64,000 nt of DNA from the NCBI GenBank assembly GCA_963773685.1, contig CAVZBY010000001.1, forward strand, positions 186,001 to 250,000, written 5' to 3'. A model generated the notes under the pieces. It saw only the letters and a program-made list of their open reading frames with translations, searched no databases and was not told the DNA's origin. Source of the stretch: JALHVH01 sp963773685 (GTDB taxonomy: Bacteria > Acidobacteriota > Aminicenantia > Aminicenantales > Saccharicenantaceae). Both the position numbers and the translations under genes were made by a program. Positions within the stretch are counted from its first letter, which is position 1, and every line of letters starts with the position of its first letter. Positions 1 through 8,248 of the stretch are shown one piece after another.

Positions 1-718
1 AGAAAGCGTGGAGCAGGAGATCCAGGAGGAAGAGACTCACGACCGCCCGACGGCCCCGGGCGTAGAAGGCGGAGATATGCGCGTCCACCTCTCGGAGCTT
101 GTCGCGGTTCCGCTCGATGAACGCCGGCCGGATTCCCAGGCGGCCTAATAGGTCGACGAGCCAAGTAAATAGCCCCCGGCGCTGGCGGCCGACGAGAAGG
201 ATCAGGCCGAGGACCGAGGCGACCATCGCGGCCGTTAGTCCGAGCCGGGCCGGAACGGGGATCATCGAGCCTGCGACGATTACCGCGATCCCCGCGGCGG
301 CGAACAGCACCAGCGCAAGGATCTCGAAAGTCGTGTCGACGACGACGGACGCGAGGACTTTCTTTCGGTTGACGCCCTCGACGAGGAGCGTCCGCGTGGC
401 CTCTCCCCCCAGGTAGGCCGACGGCGTGAGATAGCTAACCGCGTGGCCGGCGATGCGGGCGCCGAACAGGCGGCCAAGGGAGGGAGCCTGGACGGCCGGG
501 TCCCCGGCCAGGATGGTTCTCCAGATAAGCGTCCGGAAGATCCAGTAGCCTGTACGCAGGATGAACAAAAGCACGAGGCTCGGGAGCGCCAGCCCTTTCA
601 GGTTGTCCCAGATGCGCCCCGGACCGATCTTCGCCACCAGGAAGACAAATATGAAGATTCCCAGGATCGAGGTAACCCTCAGGATCGTCTTTCGGCCCGG
701 GCGGAATCTGAGGCCCAT
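1..718 (-). CDS. Flippase-like integral membrane protein (UPF0104/LPG synthase TM family), partial
   Basis: Read on the minus strand from the ATG at 718, the frame is open to the window edge, so the 3' end is missing (239 codons seen). The product begins MGLRFRPGRKTILRVTSILG and has several hydrophobic helices plus a conserved block SYLTPSAYLGGEATRTLL, which resembles the GE-containing motif of the lysylphosphatidylglycerol synthase transmembrane/UPF0104 (AglD) family. Members sit in the inner membrane and are linked to lipid or lipid-linked sugar translocation. The start is one base after the stop of the upstream alpha/beta hydrolase, so the two are probably translationally coupled. A full-length paralogue lies at 34000-35028. 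The substrate cannot be told from sequence. Confidence 0.8.
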   Translation of the reverse strand, partial: MGLRFRPGRKTILRVTSILGIFIFVFLVAKIGPGRIWDNLKGLALPSLVLLFILRTGYWIFRTLIWRTILAGDPAVQAPSLGRLFGARIAGHAVSYLTPSAYLGGEATRTLLVEGVNRKKVLASVVVDTTFEILALVLFAAAGIAVIVAGSMIPVPARLGLTAAMVASVLGLILLVGRQRRGLFTWLVDLLGRLGIRPAFIERNRDKLREVDAHISAFYARGRRAVVSLFLLDLLLHAF

Positions 719-719
719 A

Positions 720-1553
720 TCAATCGGCCGGTCCGGCCGGGAGCTCCGCGGCGCCGGGCCGGAGGAGGAAGGCCTTGATGCGGTCCATATCCGCGCGCGA
801 GACCCGGGACCGGAAATACTCCGCGGTGGGCTCCACGGGATAGTGGTCCAAGTCGGTGCGCATGACGCACAGATCCCTCACCCGCTCTTCGAAAACGCGT
901 TCGCAGTAGTCGGCGCTGATCGTGGTGTCGGCCGGATTCAGGATGAGGACATGGGGCCGGTCATGGAACATCGCGCCGTCGCCGCTGTTCAGGATGAGCT
1001 GGGCCGTGGCGAAGAACGTCCGACCGTCCATATGGTCCAGGATGAGCCGAACCCTTTCGGGCGGGTAGGAACTCCACCAGAAGGCGAAGCTCTCGAGGAG
1101 CCGGCTGTTCCAGAGCGGCCCGCCGAGGCCCGACACGCCGATGACGTTGACGACCGCCCGGTAGAAGAGCTTCTTTCGCCGCCGGAGGGCGAGGGATCGC
1201 GAGCCGAGGAACGGGAAGACCGCCAGGACGCCGCGGCACTCGGGCGGCAGGGGAACGCGGGAGACGACGGTATAGCCGAAGGAGATGCCGCCAATGATGA
1301 AGTCGTCGAGGCCGAGCGCCCGGATCCGGTCCGCGACGTGGCCGGAGAAGCGTTCGAGGCTGATCTCCGGGAGCGGCGGCTCTTCGGCGTGGAACCCGGG
1401 AAGGTCGATAAAGTGGACGCGGAAGTCTTCGCTCAGGAATTCGCCGAGCCCGCGGAGGATGAAGCTGTTGGCATAAAAGGAATGGACGAGAACGAGGTTT
1501 TCTTTCCCGCGAGGATCGCCGGCAACGTTTTCGGTTCCGTTCGATCCGGCCAT
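720..1553 (-). CDS. Alpha/beta hydrolase
   Basis: 277 residues with the alpha/beta-hydrolase layout: an early strand followed by VHSF (oxyanion region), a nucleophile elbow GGISFG (Ser in GxSxG), a candidate acid in ILNPADTTISADYCE, and a C-terminal LDHYPVE supplying the histidine. No signal peptide is evident, so it is probably cytoplasmic. The substrate is unknown; the coupled downstream membrane protein of the LPG-synthase/UPF0104 type suggests a lipid-related role, but that is inference only. The ATG at 1553 has no Shine-Dalgarno sequence and lies 6 nt after a good -10 hexamer, so the message is probably leaderless. Confidence 0.8.
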   Translation of the reverse strand: MAGSNGTENVAGDPRGKENLVLVHSFYANSFILRGLGEFLSEDFRVHFIDLPGFHAEEPPLPEISLERFSGHVADRIRALGLDDFIIGGISFGYTVVSRVPLPPECRGVLAVFPFLGSRSLALRRRKKLFYRAVVNVIGVSGLGGPLWNSRLLESFAFWWSSYPPERVRLILDHMDGRTFFATAQLILNSGDGAMFHDRPHVLILNPADTTISADYCERVFEERVRDLCVMRTDLDHYPVEPTAEYFRSRVSRADMDRIKAFLLRPGAAELPAGPAD

Positions 1554-1559
1554 GGCGGG

Positions 1560-1589
1560 ACTATATATTCGGCCGGGCGGCTATGTCAA
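1560..1589 (-). promoter_or_regulatory. Sigma-70 promoter, probably leaderless
   Basis: On the minus strand TTGACA (1589-1584) is followed by an 18-nt spacer and TATAGT (1565-1560), then CCCGCC and the ATG at 1553. An overlapping TATATA (1567-1562) at 16-nt spacing is an alternative -10. Initiation would fall at or within a few bases of the start codon of the alpha/beta hydrolase. Confidence 0.6.
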
Positions 1590-1618
1590 TAACCGCGAAA
1601 GCCGTGCCCATGGATCGT

Positions 1619-1697
1619 TCAAATCCCCCCAAAGCCCCCCTTTACCAAGGGGAGAGTAAAATAGCGCAGGCTAAAGCCTGCGGCTACAAAGAAGCGC
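1619..1697. repeat. Dispersed hairpin repeats, family B then family A
   Basis: The 162-bp gap between two minus-strand genes holds one family B element (C-run, ccctttacc, G-run, 1621-1653) directly followed by one family A element (gcgcaggctaaagcctgcgg, from about 1666). Both occur many times elsewhere in the window. Nothing else is visible in the gap. Confidence 0.8.
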
Positions 1698-1715
1698 CAG
1701 ATTCAACACGAAAGC

Positions 1716-2486
1716 CTAATCATCGTCCTGGTCGTGGTCGTCATCCTCGTCATCATCGTCGATGTCGTGGCGGATGACGCGGCCCTTGACGTTGTCGATG
1801 CGGACATCGCCGGAACCCGAGTCCTCGATCAGGACGTCGCCGCCGACGCCGTCGATCGTGATGTCGCCGGAACCGTCGTCGACCTTGACCGTGCCGCCGG
1901 CCTTGAGGATGTCAATGTCCCCCGAGTTGTCGTCGATGGCCACGTCGCCCGCAACTTCGCGGATGTCGATATCCCCCGAGCTGTCGTCGATATCCAGACG
2001 GCCGCCGAGGCGCGCGACACGGATGTCGCCCGAGCTGTCGTCGATCACGACGTCGCCGGCCACATCCTCGACCACCATCGCTCCGGAGCTGTCGTCGATC
2101 TCGAGGGCCAGGCTCTTCGGGACGCGGACCGTGAGGTCGATCCAGGGGCTTTCATTGAAGAAGATGCCCCAGCGCCCTTCGATGCGGGCCACGAGGACGG
2201 CGCGGTCTCCCCTCTTCTCGAGGAGGAGCCTGACGTGGTCCTTGATGAACGCGTCCATCTTGGACTCGCCCGTCCCCGGCCCGTTGACCTCGGCCCGGAC
2301 CTCGATGTGGTCGAGCCCGTCGGCGCCGGCCACTTCGAGCCGGCCCGCTCCGCAGTCGATGCGGAGGGCCTTCAGCCCCTCGGTCGGGAGGCTAAAGGTC
2401 CTTTCGGTCTCGAACGCGAATCCCGCCGAGACCAGAAGGAGAAAGATCAGGACCAGGGTCACCAAAAAGATATAGATCTTCTTCAT
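1716..2486 (-). CDS. Exported DUF4097-type beta-solenoid protein with 18-residue Asp-rich repeats
   Basis: 256 residues. MKKIYIFLVTLVLIFLLLVS is a signal peptide or N-terminal membrane anchor, followed by a region typical of DUF4097 (putative adhesin, beta-helix) proteins. From about residue 138 there are six repeats of about 18 residues, starting IDDSSGAM, IDDSSGDI, IDDSSGDI, IDDNSGDI, VDDGSGDI and IEDSGSGDV. Each repeat is a short strand plus a turn, consistent with a beta-solenoid presenting acidic loops. The C-terminus is an almost pure Asp/Glu/His tail (HDIDDDDEDDDHDQDDD). The acidic turns could bind divalent cations, but this is inference. A clear AGGAGG ribosome site precedes the ATG. 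Confidence 0.75.
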   Translation of the reverse strand: MKKIYIFLVTLVLIFLLLVSAGFAFETERTFSLPTEGLKALRIDCGAGRLEVAGADGLDHIEVRAEVNGPGTGESKMDAFIKDHVRLLLEKRGDRAVLVARIEGRWGIFFNESPWIDLTVRVPKSLALEIDDSSGAMVVEDVAGDVVIDDSSGDIRVARLGGRLDIDDSSGDIDIREVAGDVAIDDNSGDIDILKAGGTVKVDDGSGDITIDGVGGDVLIEDSGSGDVRIDNVKGRVIRHDIDDDDEDDDHDQDDD

Positions 2487-2553
2487 GGGCGCCTCCTCAT
2501 ATGTTCAGACGCAGGCCGGAGGCAAAAGGTTCCCTGGGGGTAGAGTTGAAAAG

Positions 2554-2583
2554 TTGTGACCAGCCCCCTTTCTATGCTATAAC
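2554..2583 (+). promoter_or_regulatory. Possible sigma-70 promoter of the PAS-GGDEF gene
   Basis: TTGTGA (2554-2559), 18-nt spacer, TATAAC (2578-2583). The -10 is good and the -35 is weak. It lies about 50 nt upstream of the ATG at 2635. Confidence 0.4.
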
Positions 2584-2634
2584 TCCCCCAAGCAACGCTG
2601 GGGGCAACAGCCGAAGGATTGATGGGGACCCACT

Positions 2635-3591
2635 ATGAGCGCTGAAAAGCAGATCTCCGAGGTCTTCGAGGGCGCCACCAAGGCCTTTTTCAACATCCTC
2701 CTCAACCAGGTCCAGGACGGCGTTTACTGCCTCGACAAGGACCGCCGGATCGTCTTCTGGGGGAAAGCCGCCGAACAGGCGACCGGGTTCGAACGGGCCG
2801 AAGTCCTGGGCAGGCAATGCCCGGAGGACTTCGCCCTCCTCGTCGACCATGAGGGCAGTGCCGTCGCCGCGGAGAAGTGCCCCATCATCGCCACGCTCGC
2901 GGACGGGACCATCCGCTCGGCCGAGCTTTTCCTCCGGCACAAGGAAGGCTACCGTCTGCCCGTCTCCCTCCGGGTCATCCCCGTCATCCGGGAGGACGGC
3001 GAGATCATCGGCGCGGCCGCGGTCTTCACGGACATGTCGCCCAAGGTGACCATTCCGATGAACATCACCGACCTCGAGCGCCGTGGCCTCCTCGACGTCG
3101 AGACGGGCATCCCCGGCCGCAAGTTCCTCGATATGCACCTGGCCGCACGCCTTGACGAATACCAGAGATATGCGCTCCCCTTCGGCCTCATTTACGCGGA
3201 CGTGGACAACTACGCCAAGATCCTCGAGCGGTACGGCCGCTTCGACGCGATCAAGATCCTCCGGATGATCTCCCGGACCCTCCACAAGAACATCCGCTAT
3301 TTCGATATGGTCGGCCGGTGGGATGTCGAGGAGTTCCTCGTCATCCTCCTCAACATCGACGAGAGCCGGCTCGATATCGTCGCCAACAAGCTCCGCCTCC
3401 TCGTCGCCGATTCCTACATCACGGTAGAGACGGGGACGCTCGGCGCGACCGTCTCGATGGGGGCCTGCCTCGTTCAGCGCTACGACTCCATCGAGGGCCT
3501 CACGAAGCGGGCCGAACAGCTCATGCTGCATTCCAAGTGGCGCGGTAAGAACAAGGTCAGCATGAGCTTCGTGACCAACGAAGGGCGGTAA
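2635..3591 (+). CDS. PAS domain plus degenerate GGDEF protein
   Basis: 318 residues, soluble. The N-terminal PAS domain (about 20-125; VQDGVYCLDKDRRIVFWGKA) is followed by a GGDEF fold (about 150-310). The fold retains the ETGIPGRKFLD entry motif and YADVDNYAKI, where metal-binding Asp residues are expected. The catalytic GGDEF loop is replaced: the aligned stretch reads GRWDVEEFLVI, so the two glycines are not conserved. Canonical diguanylate cyclases need this loop to bind GTP, so the protein may be an inactive c-di-GMP-family sensor or a divergent enzyme. A PilZ protein (13334-13696) is the only other c-di-GMP-linked gene seen in the window. Confidence 0.8.
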   Translation: MSAEKQISEVFEGATKAFFNILLNQVQDGVYCLDKDRRIVFWGKAAEQATGFERAEVLGRQCPEDFALLVDHEGSAVAAEKCPIIATLADGTIRSAELFLRHKEGYRLPVSLRVIPVIREDGEIIGAAAVFTDMSPKVTIPMNITDLERRGLLDVETGIPGRKFLDMHLAARLDEYQRYALPFGLIYADVDNYAKILERYGRFDAIKILRMISRTLHKNIRYFDMVGRWDVEEFLVILLNIDESRLDIVANKLRLLVADSYITVETGTLGATVSMGACLVQRYDSIEGLTKRAEQLMLHSKWRGKNKVSMSFVTNEGR

Positions 3592-3812
3592 GAAATCCCC
3601 CCCAGCCCCCCTTTTGCTAAGGGGGGAGGTAATGACGCGCGCCTCGGCGGTAAGAAATCCCCCCAGCCCCCCTTTTCCAAAGGGGGGTATCAAGATCTCC
3701 CCTGACCGCCTTATGAAAGGGGGAAGCAAGACGCCGCCTCCGCCGGTGAATTGCTTTAAGAGCGCCTCTTGGAGTACCCCCCTTTGGAAAAGGGGGGTAA
3801 GGGGGGATTTGC
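3592..3812. repeat. Cluster of family B hairpin repeats
   Basis: The 319-bp convergent gap holds at least four family B copies: 3594-3634, 3655-3690, a degenerate one near 3700-3727, and one in opposite orientation at 3771-3812. The first two share the flanking words ggtaagaaatcccccc, so they look like a local duplication. The remaining part up to 3910 holds the terminator-like hairpin. Confidence 0.8.
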
Positions 3813-3859
3813 CGACGAGAGCTCACCGCTCCTTTTCGGTTAGTGAGGTGGAAATAAAG

Positions 3860-3893
3860 CTCCCCCTGTCCCCGTGGGCGAGGACAGGGGGAG
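3860..3893 (-). terminator. Intrinsic terminator of the SH3-like protein gene
   Basis: A perfect 12-bp stem (CTCCCCCTGTCC, 3860-3871, with GGACAGGGGGAG, 3882-3893) and a 10-nt loop. On the minus strand the stem is followed by CTTTATTTCC, a moderately T-rich run. It lies 17 bp beyond the stop of the minus-strand gene 3911-4765. Confidence 0.6.
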
Positions 3894-3910
3894 ACTATGA
3901 GAGGAGGGGG

Positions 3911-4765
3911 TTAGTAAGAAGCCTCGTTTGCTTCGTGGCCGCTGAATTCGGCCCCGAAGGCGATCTGGTTGCCGCCGCCGACGAGCTTCATGCGGACGTC
4001 GGTCCCTTCGGTATCCCAATGGGCCCGGAACTCGAGCTGGCCCTGGCTCAGGGCCCGGCCCCAGAGCCGGTCGTCGTTCTTGAGGGACGAGTCCTGCCAG
4101 ACGACCTGGTCGTCGACCGGCGAGCCGATCTTGGAAACGGCGAAGTCTTTGAGCTTGAGGTAATCCTCGATGTACCGGTTCTTGTCGGCGAAGTTGTCGA
4201 GCAGGCTGAGGCGGGTGGCGGCGAGATGCTCATTATCAAAGACGTACTCGAGCAGGCACCTCCGGCCCATGACCCGCCGCTTGTAGGTGACGATCTCCAC
4301 GCCCTCGATCGTCTCCTGGCCGACGGGCCGGCCCTCGGCCTCGAGGACGGCGCCCTTATCCATGCCCCATTCCATGATGGGCCTGTAGGCGTCGTCGAAA
4401 TCCAGGGCCTCGGGCTGTGCGATCTCGTCCTCGGCGCTGATATCGACAATTTTGAGGTCCGGATAGAGCTTCCGGACCATTCCCTCGTTGATGTAGCCTG
4501 ACCGCGTCTTGCCGGTCCGGGACGAGGTGAAGTAGACGTAGTACCAGCTCATGCGCGATTTGATGGCGCTTGCGAGCGTCATGGTCGCCCCGCGGGCCAG
4601 GTTCTCGATGACCGGGCTCGACGCGTTCGGATCGAGGTGGACGGCCGCCTGGTCCGAGACGACCTGGAGCTTCTTGGCCTGGACGGCCTGCGGCAGGGCG
4701 AGCACCAGGCAGGCCGCCGCTACGGCGATGACGATCCGTATTTCCCCCACGTGAAGATGCTTCAT
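3911..4765 (-). CDS. Exported protein with N-terminal SH3-like domain
   Basis: 284 residues with a clear signal peptide (hydrophobic core IVIAVAAACLVLALPQAVQA). Residues about 30-95 (KLQVVSDQAAVHLDPNASSPV to TRSGYINEGMVRKL) look like a bacterial SH3-type domain, often used to bind cell-wall peptides. The remaining 190 residues are not recognised; they are rich in charged residues and contain a WGRALSQGQLEFRAHWDTEG segment similar in style to the C-terminal part of outer-membrane-assembly accessory proteins. Likely periplasmic. The gene is monocistronic, with a promoter at 4792-4820 and a terminator downstream. Confidence 0.65.
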   Translation of the reverse strand: MKHLHVGEIRIVIAVAAACLVLALPQAVQAKKLQVVSDQAAVHLDPNASSPVIENLARGATMTLASAIKSRMSWYYVYFTSSRTGKTRSGYINEGMVRKLYPDLKIVDISAEDEIAQPEALDFDDAYRPIMEWGMDKGAVLEAEGRPVGQETIEGVEIVTYKRRVMGRRCLLEYVFDNEHLAATRLSLLDNFADKNRYIEDYLKLKDFAVSKIGSPVDDQVVWQDSSLKNDDRLWGRALSQGQLEFRAHWDTEGTDVRMKLVGGGNQIAFGAEFSGHEANEASY

Positions 4766-4791
4766 TTTGGTTCCCTCGCTCTCACGCGTCC

Positions 4792-4820
4792 ACTATGACG
4801 CCTGGAGCCGAGGCTGACAA
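4792..4820 (-). promoter_or_regulatory. Sigma-70 promoter of the SH3-like protein gene
   Basis: Minus strand: TTGTCA (4820-4815), 17-nt spacer, CATAGT (4797-4792), about 27 nt before the ATG at 4765. Confidence 0.45.
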
Positions 4821-4867
4821 TGCCCTTTAGGGGTGATTTTCAGGGGGAAAAGGGTCACCCCGAGGGG

Positions 4868-6196
4868 TCAGGGCGTCTCTTTGGCCCATATCTTCTGAAC
4901 GATCCGGGCGGCGACTTCCGCGCATTGGCGGACCTTCTCGATGGCGACCGTTTCTGGCGTGTCCGCTTGTGTGTGGCCCCGTCCGCTGAAGGCGCTGACC
5001 CCGGTCGTAGCGATCCCCGCCTGGGCGAAGGACAATTGATCGGAGCCTTGTATACCGATGAATTGGACCGGGAAATCGAGCCCCCGGACGGCATCATCGA
5101 TGCCCTTCGTCAGCCGATCCGGGTGATGGCCGGTCCCCAACATCGCCTGGAGCGCCGGCGGGGGCAGGATCTTCCAGGGATAGCGGACCCCTTCCCATGC
5201 TTTCCCCTGATAGGCTGGGGGAATGACGCCGACGCCGGGATTCAGAGGCGCGTCCTTCGAACCGCCGTCCCTTTCGACCTGCACGGGCCCTGCTCCTCCC
5301 AAGTCGTCGAGCACAAGCGCGAAAAGACATTGCTTCAGCTCATCGGTGTGCTGTTCGACAAATTGCCGGGAACCGACGATGCCCGCTTCCTCGGACCCGA
5401 AAGCGACGAACGTCAGGCCGACGCCTTCGGGGATCTCGATGCCTTTCATATATCGGGCGATCTCGAGAAGAGCGGCGATGCCGGAGGCATTGTCGCTTGC
5501 GCCCGGGTTGTCGCGATACGCGTCCAGGTGGGCCCCGACGATGATCTGCGGTGCGGGCAGGCCGGAGCCGATGTGGGCGACGACATTGCGGGAAGTCTCC
5601 TTGACGAGGTCTCCTTTTATGGACAACGAGAACTTGCGGTACTTCATGCCGAGGACGCGGTCGAGGTCCCTCGGAGTCAGGTCGATGATGTAAGCGGGCT
5701 GGAAAGCCGCGATGCGGAAATGGAGCGAAGGGTCGCCCGCTTCCGACGTCACCACCGCTTTTCCCTCGATATCCGCCGGCGAGGGCCAGGCGGACGGAGC
5801 CTTCGGGTCCAGAATAAGCCAGGCGCCCGTATAAAGGAGGCCGGGCGCATAAGGGTCCATCCCGAGCCCAGCGGGCGTGAGGACCACGCCGCCGATCTTG
5901 AGGTCGATACGCGACGGCACGAAGGATTCGAACATGAATGGCTCGATGACCGCGGGAACCCCCATGGCCTCGAACTGCCCGGCGACGTACTCGGCCGCCC
6001 GGAGCTCGTTCGGGCTCCCGGCCGGACGGGGCGCGATCTCGGCCAGGGCCTTGATGTGCCCCATGGCCCTGGCACCGAAGTCGGCAGGCAATCGCCCTTC
6101 GTCGGGCCCGCTCCAGCCGCTGAGCGCGAGGATGCCGACGGCGACTATGAAGGCGACGGTCGATCGCGCCATCAGGGAATTGGTATTTCGTGCCAC
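4868..6196 (-). CDS. Secreted M28-family zinc aminopeptidase
   Basis: 442 residues from a GTG start at 6196, which is preceded by GGGAGG at 7-nt spacing; an internal ATG eight codons later is an alternative. The N-terminal hydrophobic stretch STVAFIVAVGILALSGW is a signal peptide. A PA-like insertion precedes the catalytic domain, which shows all M28 zinc motifs in order: GAHLDAY (His, Asp), SDNASG (bridging Asp), GSEEAGIVGS (Glu-Glu), LDDLGG (Asp) and SGRGHTQADTPE (His). The family removes N-terminal amino acids from peptides outside the cytoplasm. It sits alone between two promoter regions. Confidence 0.9.
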   Translation of the reverse strand: MARNTNSLMARSTVAFIVAVGILALSGWSGPDEGRLPADFGARAMGHIKALAEIAPRPAGSPNELRAAEYVAGQFEAMGVPAVIEPFMFESFVPSRIDLKIGGVVLTPAGLGMDPYAPGLLYTGAWLILDPKAPSAWPSPADIEGKAVVTSEAGDPSLHFRIAAFQPAYIIDLTPRDLDRVLGMKYRKFSLSIKGDLVKETSRNVVAHIGSGLPAPQIIVGAHLDAYRDNPGASDNASGIAALLEIARYMKGIEIPEGVGLTFVAFGSEEAGIVGSRQFVEQHTDELKQCLFALVLDDLGGAGPVQVERDGGSKDAPLNPGVGVIPPAYQGKAWEGVRYPWKILPPPALQAMLGTGHHPDRLTKGIDDAVRGLDFPVQFIGIQGSDQLSFAQAGIATTGVSAFSGRGHTQADTPETVAIEKVRQCAEVAARIVQKIWAKETP

Positions 6197-6293
6197 GGAT
6201 CAACCTCCCTTTTCGATCTCGTCTCCAACCCACCCTGGAATCCATAGTGTAACCGACCGCCGAAAATTAGCAAGCCCATAAACGGCCAGCGGC

Positions 6294-6322
6294 TTGACTA
6301 AACCCCCTGAATGGCCGATATT
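6294..6322 (+). promoter_or_regulatory. Possible sigma-70 promoter of rnk
   Basis: TTGACT (6294-6299), 17-nt spacer, GATATT (6317-6322), about 40 nt upstream of the ATG at 6362, which has an AGGAG ribosome site. Confidence 0.4.
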
Positions 6323-6361
6323 GTAATGTAACACCCCCGGAAATTCCCTTAGGAGACCGTC

Positions 6362-6775
6362 ATGATGAGCGCCATTGTCGTCACCCGCCAGGACTACGAC
6401 AGGCTGAAAGTCCTTCTCACCGCGGGGTTGGACTCGGCTACGAGGCCGCGCCAGCCGATCCTCGATCTGCGCCGCGAGCTGGAGCGGGCCGTCATCGTCA
6501 ACCCCGAGGACGTGCCACAGGGAGTGGTCACGATGCGGTCGGTCGTCCGCCTGGTCGATCTCGATACGAAGCAGGAAGTGGAATACCGCCTGGTCTATCC
6601 CCATGAGGCTGACATCCGGGAGGGAAAGATCTCCATTCTCGCCCCTGTCGGGACGGCCATCATCGGCGCGCGGGAGGGAGAGACCGTTGAATGGAACGTT
6701 CCGAACGGGGTGCGCCGGCTGAAGATCCTGAAGGTCACCTACCAGCCCGAGGCTGCCGGAGACTTCTCCCTCTGA
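6362..6775 (+). CDS. rnk: Rnk/GreA-family transcription-factor-like protein
   Basis: 137 residues. The short N-terminal helix (IVVTRQDYDRLKVLL) is followed by a GreA/GreB C-terminal FKBP-like domain with the hallmark segments TMRSVVRLVDLD, YRLVYPHEAD, ISILAPVGTAIIGAREGETVEW and RLKILKVTYQPEA. The short coiled coil is typical of Rnk, which binds RNA polymerase near the secondary channel and competes with Gre factors rather than cleaving transcripts. The next gene, DUF72, starts 14 nt downstream and is probably co-transcribed. Confidence 0.85.
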   Translation: MMSAIVVTRQDYDRLKVLLTAGLDSATRPRQPILDLRRELERAVIVNPEDVPQGVVTMRSVVRLVDLDTKQEVEYRLVYPHEADIREGKISILAPVGTAIIGAREGETVEWNVPNGVRRLKILKVTYQPEAAGDFSL

Positions 6776-6789
6776 GCCCAGCGCCCGAG

Positions 6790-7731
6790 ATGCCCATCGA
6801 GGTCGTGATCCCCGGCGCCCTGAGGGGGCACCTGCGCCTGGGGACGAGCTCCTGGAAGTACGATTCCTGGAAGGGGCTCGTCTATGAGCCTGACAAGAGA
6901 TACCGGCCGGACGACTATCTTCGCGACTATGCCAGGGTCCTGGATTCTGTCGAGGTCGACCAATGGTTCTACAGCTTATTCCCGGCCCGACCCCGCCTGC
7001 CCGATCCGAGGATCGTCGGCCTGTACGAAAAAAGCGTTCCCGAGGCGTTCCTCTTTACGGTCAAAGCGCCGAACGCCCTGACCTTGACCCACTTCCACAA
7101 GAACCAGCCGGCGGGCTACGCGGCTTTCGCCGACCGGCCGAATCCCTATTTCCTGGACGAGGCCCTGCTCGGCCGGTTCCTCGAGCGGGTCTCCCCTCTC
7201 GGCCCGAAGCTCGGGCCCCTCATATTCCAATTCGAATATCTGAACAAAAAGAAGATGCCTTCAGCCGAGGAGTTTACCGATCGTTTCGGGGCCTTCATCC
7301 GCAAGGCTCCCGTAGGATTTCGGTACGCCCTGGAGATCCGCAACGCGAATTACTATTCTCCGGACTTCTTCAAGTTCCTGAAGGAAAACGGCCTCGGATT
7401 CGCCTATATAGACGGATACCACCTGCCACCGATCGGGAAGGTCTTCGAGGATTTCGCGCCGGAAACCGCGGATTTCCAGATCATCCGCCTGCACGGCGGC
7501 GATAGGCCCGAGCTCGAAGGAGAGGCGGGCCAGCTCTGGAACGAGATCCTGGCGCCGAAACCCGAGGGCCTCGCCGCCGCCGCGAAGATCGTCCGGGCCA
7601 ACGCCGGGAAGAATATCCTGACCTACGTCAGTATCAGCAACCACTACGAGGGGAGCGCGCCTCTGTCGATAGGCCGCTTTCTGAACATGCTGGAGACGGA
7701 ATCGGGGGCCTCCGGCGGAAGCCCCCGGTAA
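6790..7731 (+). CDS. DUF72 family protein
   Basis: 313 residues from the ATG at 6790 (MPIEVVIPGALRGHLRLGTS); the frame is also open further upstream, but that part overlaps rnk in another frame and lacks DUF72 similarity. Family features seen: GTSSWKYDSWKGLVYEP at the N-terminus, EVDQWFYSLF, FTVKAPNALTLTHF, LGPLIFQFE, and a C-terminal RLHGGDRPELEGEAG. DUF72 proteins adopt a TIM-barrel fold and their reaction is not established. A weak hairpin (about 7707-7728) overlaps the stop codon. Confidence 0.85.
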   Translation: MPIEVVIPGALRGHLRLGTSSWKYDSWKGLVYEPDKRYRPDDYLRDYARVLDSVEVDQWFYSLFPARPRLPDPRIVGLYEKSVPEAFLFTVKAPNALTLTHFHKNQPAGYAAFADRPNPYFLDEALLGRFLERVSPLGPKLGPLIFQFEYLNKKKMPSAEEFTDRFGAFIRKAPVGFRYALEIRNANYYSPDFFKFLKENGLGFAYIDGYHLPPIGKVFEDFAPETADFQIIRLHGGDRPELEGEAGQLWNEILAPKPEGLAAAAKIVRANAGKNILTYVSISNHYEGSAPLSIGRFLNMLETESGASGGSPR

Positions 7732-7788
7732 CCGTCCCCGTCTCTTTCCTTGCCGGCGGTCGTCCCGGCCCCCCGGATCAGGAAAGGC

Positions 7789-8172
7789 TTACTTCGGGGG
7801 ATGGGCTTCGGCGCCGAGGATCCGGTGTTCGTGGGCGTGGGAAGTGGTCAGGACAAGGAAGCCGTCCTTGCCGGGAAACCACACTTCCGATAGCAGGTAC
7901 TCGTTATTGATCTTGTCGAACACGATCTTGAACTCTGAATCGTTGACCATCAGGGCCAGCCTGGTGATAGGGATCAGGGTCACCCTGCCCCCGGGGCCGA
8001 CGATCGAGATGGTGTTGGGATTCACGAGCTCGAAGGTGTACGTGCCCGGCTCGAGAGCCTTCTCCTTGGCCTCGAACGGGAAGTCGATCCCGATGGGAAC
8101 CGACTGCGCGAAGGCAAGGAAACAGCTCGCGAAGAAAAACGCTCCGAACGCAACGGTCATCCGACGTTTCAT
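7789..8172 (-). CDS. Small exported protein under a sigma-54-like promoter
   Basis: 127 residues. MKRRMTVAFGAFFFASCFLA plus FAQS is a signal peptide with likely cleavage after AFA. The mature part (about 105 residues) is beta-rich and contains PFEAKEKALEPGTYTFELVN, a pattern seen in small acidobacterial exported proteins, and ends with a His-containing TTSHAHEHRILG. The function is unknown. A strong GGGAGG ribosome site lies before the ATG. The -24/-12-like element at 8232-8248 and a palindrome at 8312-8323 precede the gene, matching the arrangement at the two-component locus at 42-48 kb. Confidence 0.7.
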   Translation of the reverse strand: MKRRMTVAFGAFFFASCFLAFAQSVPIGIDFPFEAKEKALEPGTYTFELVNPNTISIVGPGGRVTLIPITRLALMVNDSEFKIVFDKINNEYLLSEVWFPGKDGFLVLTTSHAHEHRILGAEAHPPK

Positions 8173-8231
8173 TTTGACCTCCCTTTTCGGTGATCAGGCG
8201 GATGTCCAATACGCCTCTGCACCCTGGAAGA

Positions 8232-8248
8232 CCAAGAAACGTGCCAAG
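8232..8248 (-). promoter_or_regulatory. Sigma-54-like -24/-12 promoter
   Basis: Minus strand CTTGGCACG-TTTC-TTGG, compared with the sigma-54 consensus TGGCACG-N4-TTGC. The -24 half is perfect; the -12 half has G instead of C. The sequence is identical over 17 bp to the element at 42441-42457. The predicted start near 8220 leaves a leader of about 48 nt. A TCCCG-GA-CGGGA palindrome lies at 8312-8323, about 95 nt upstream of the predicted start. Confidence 0.65.
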
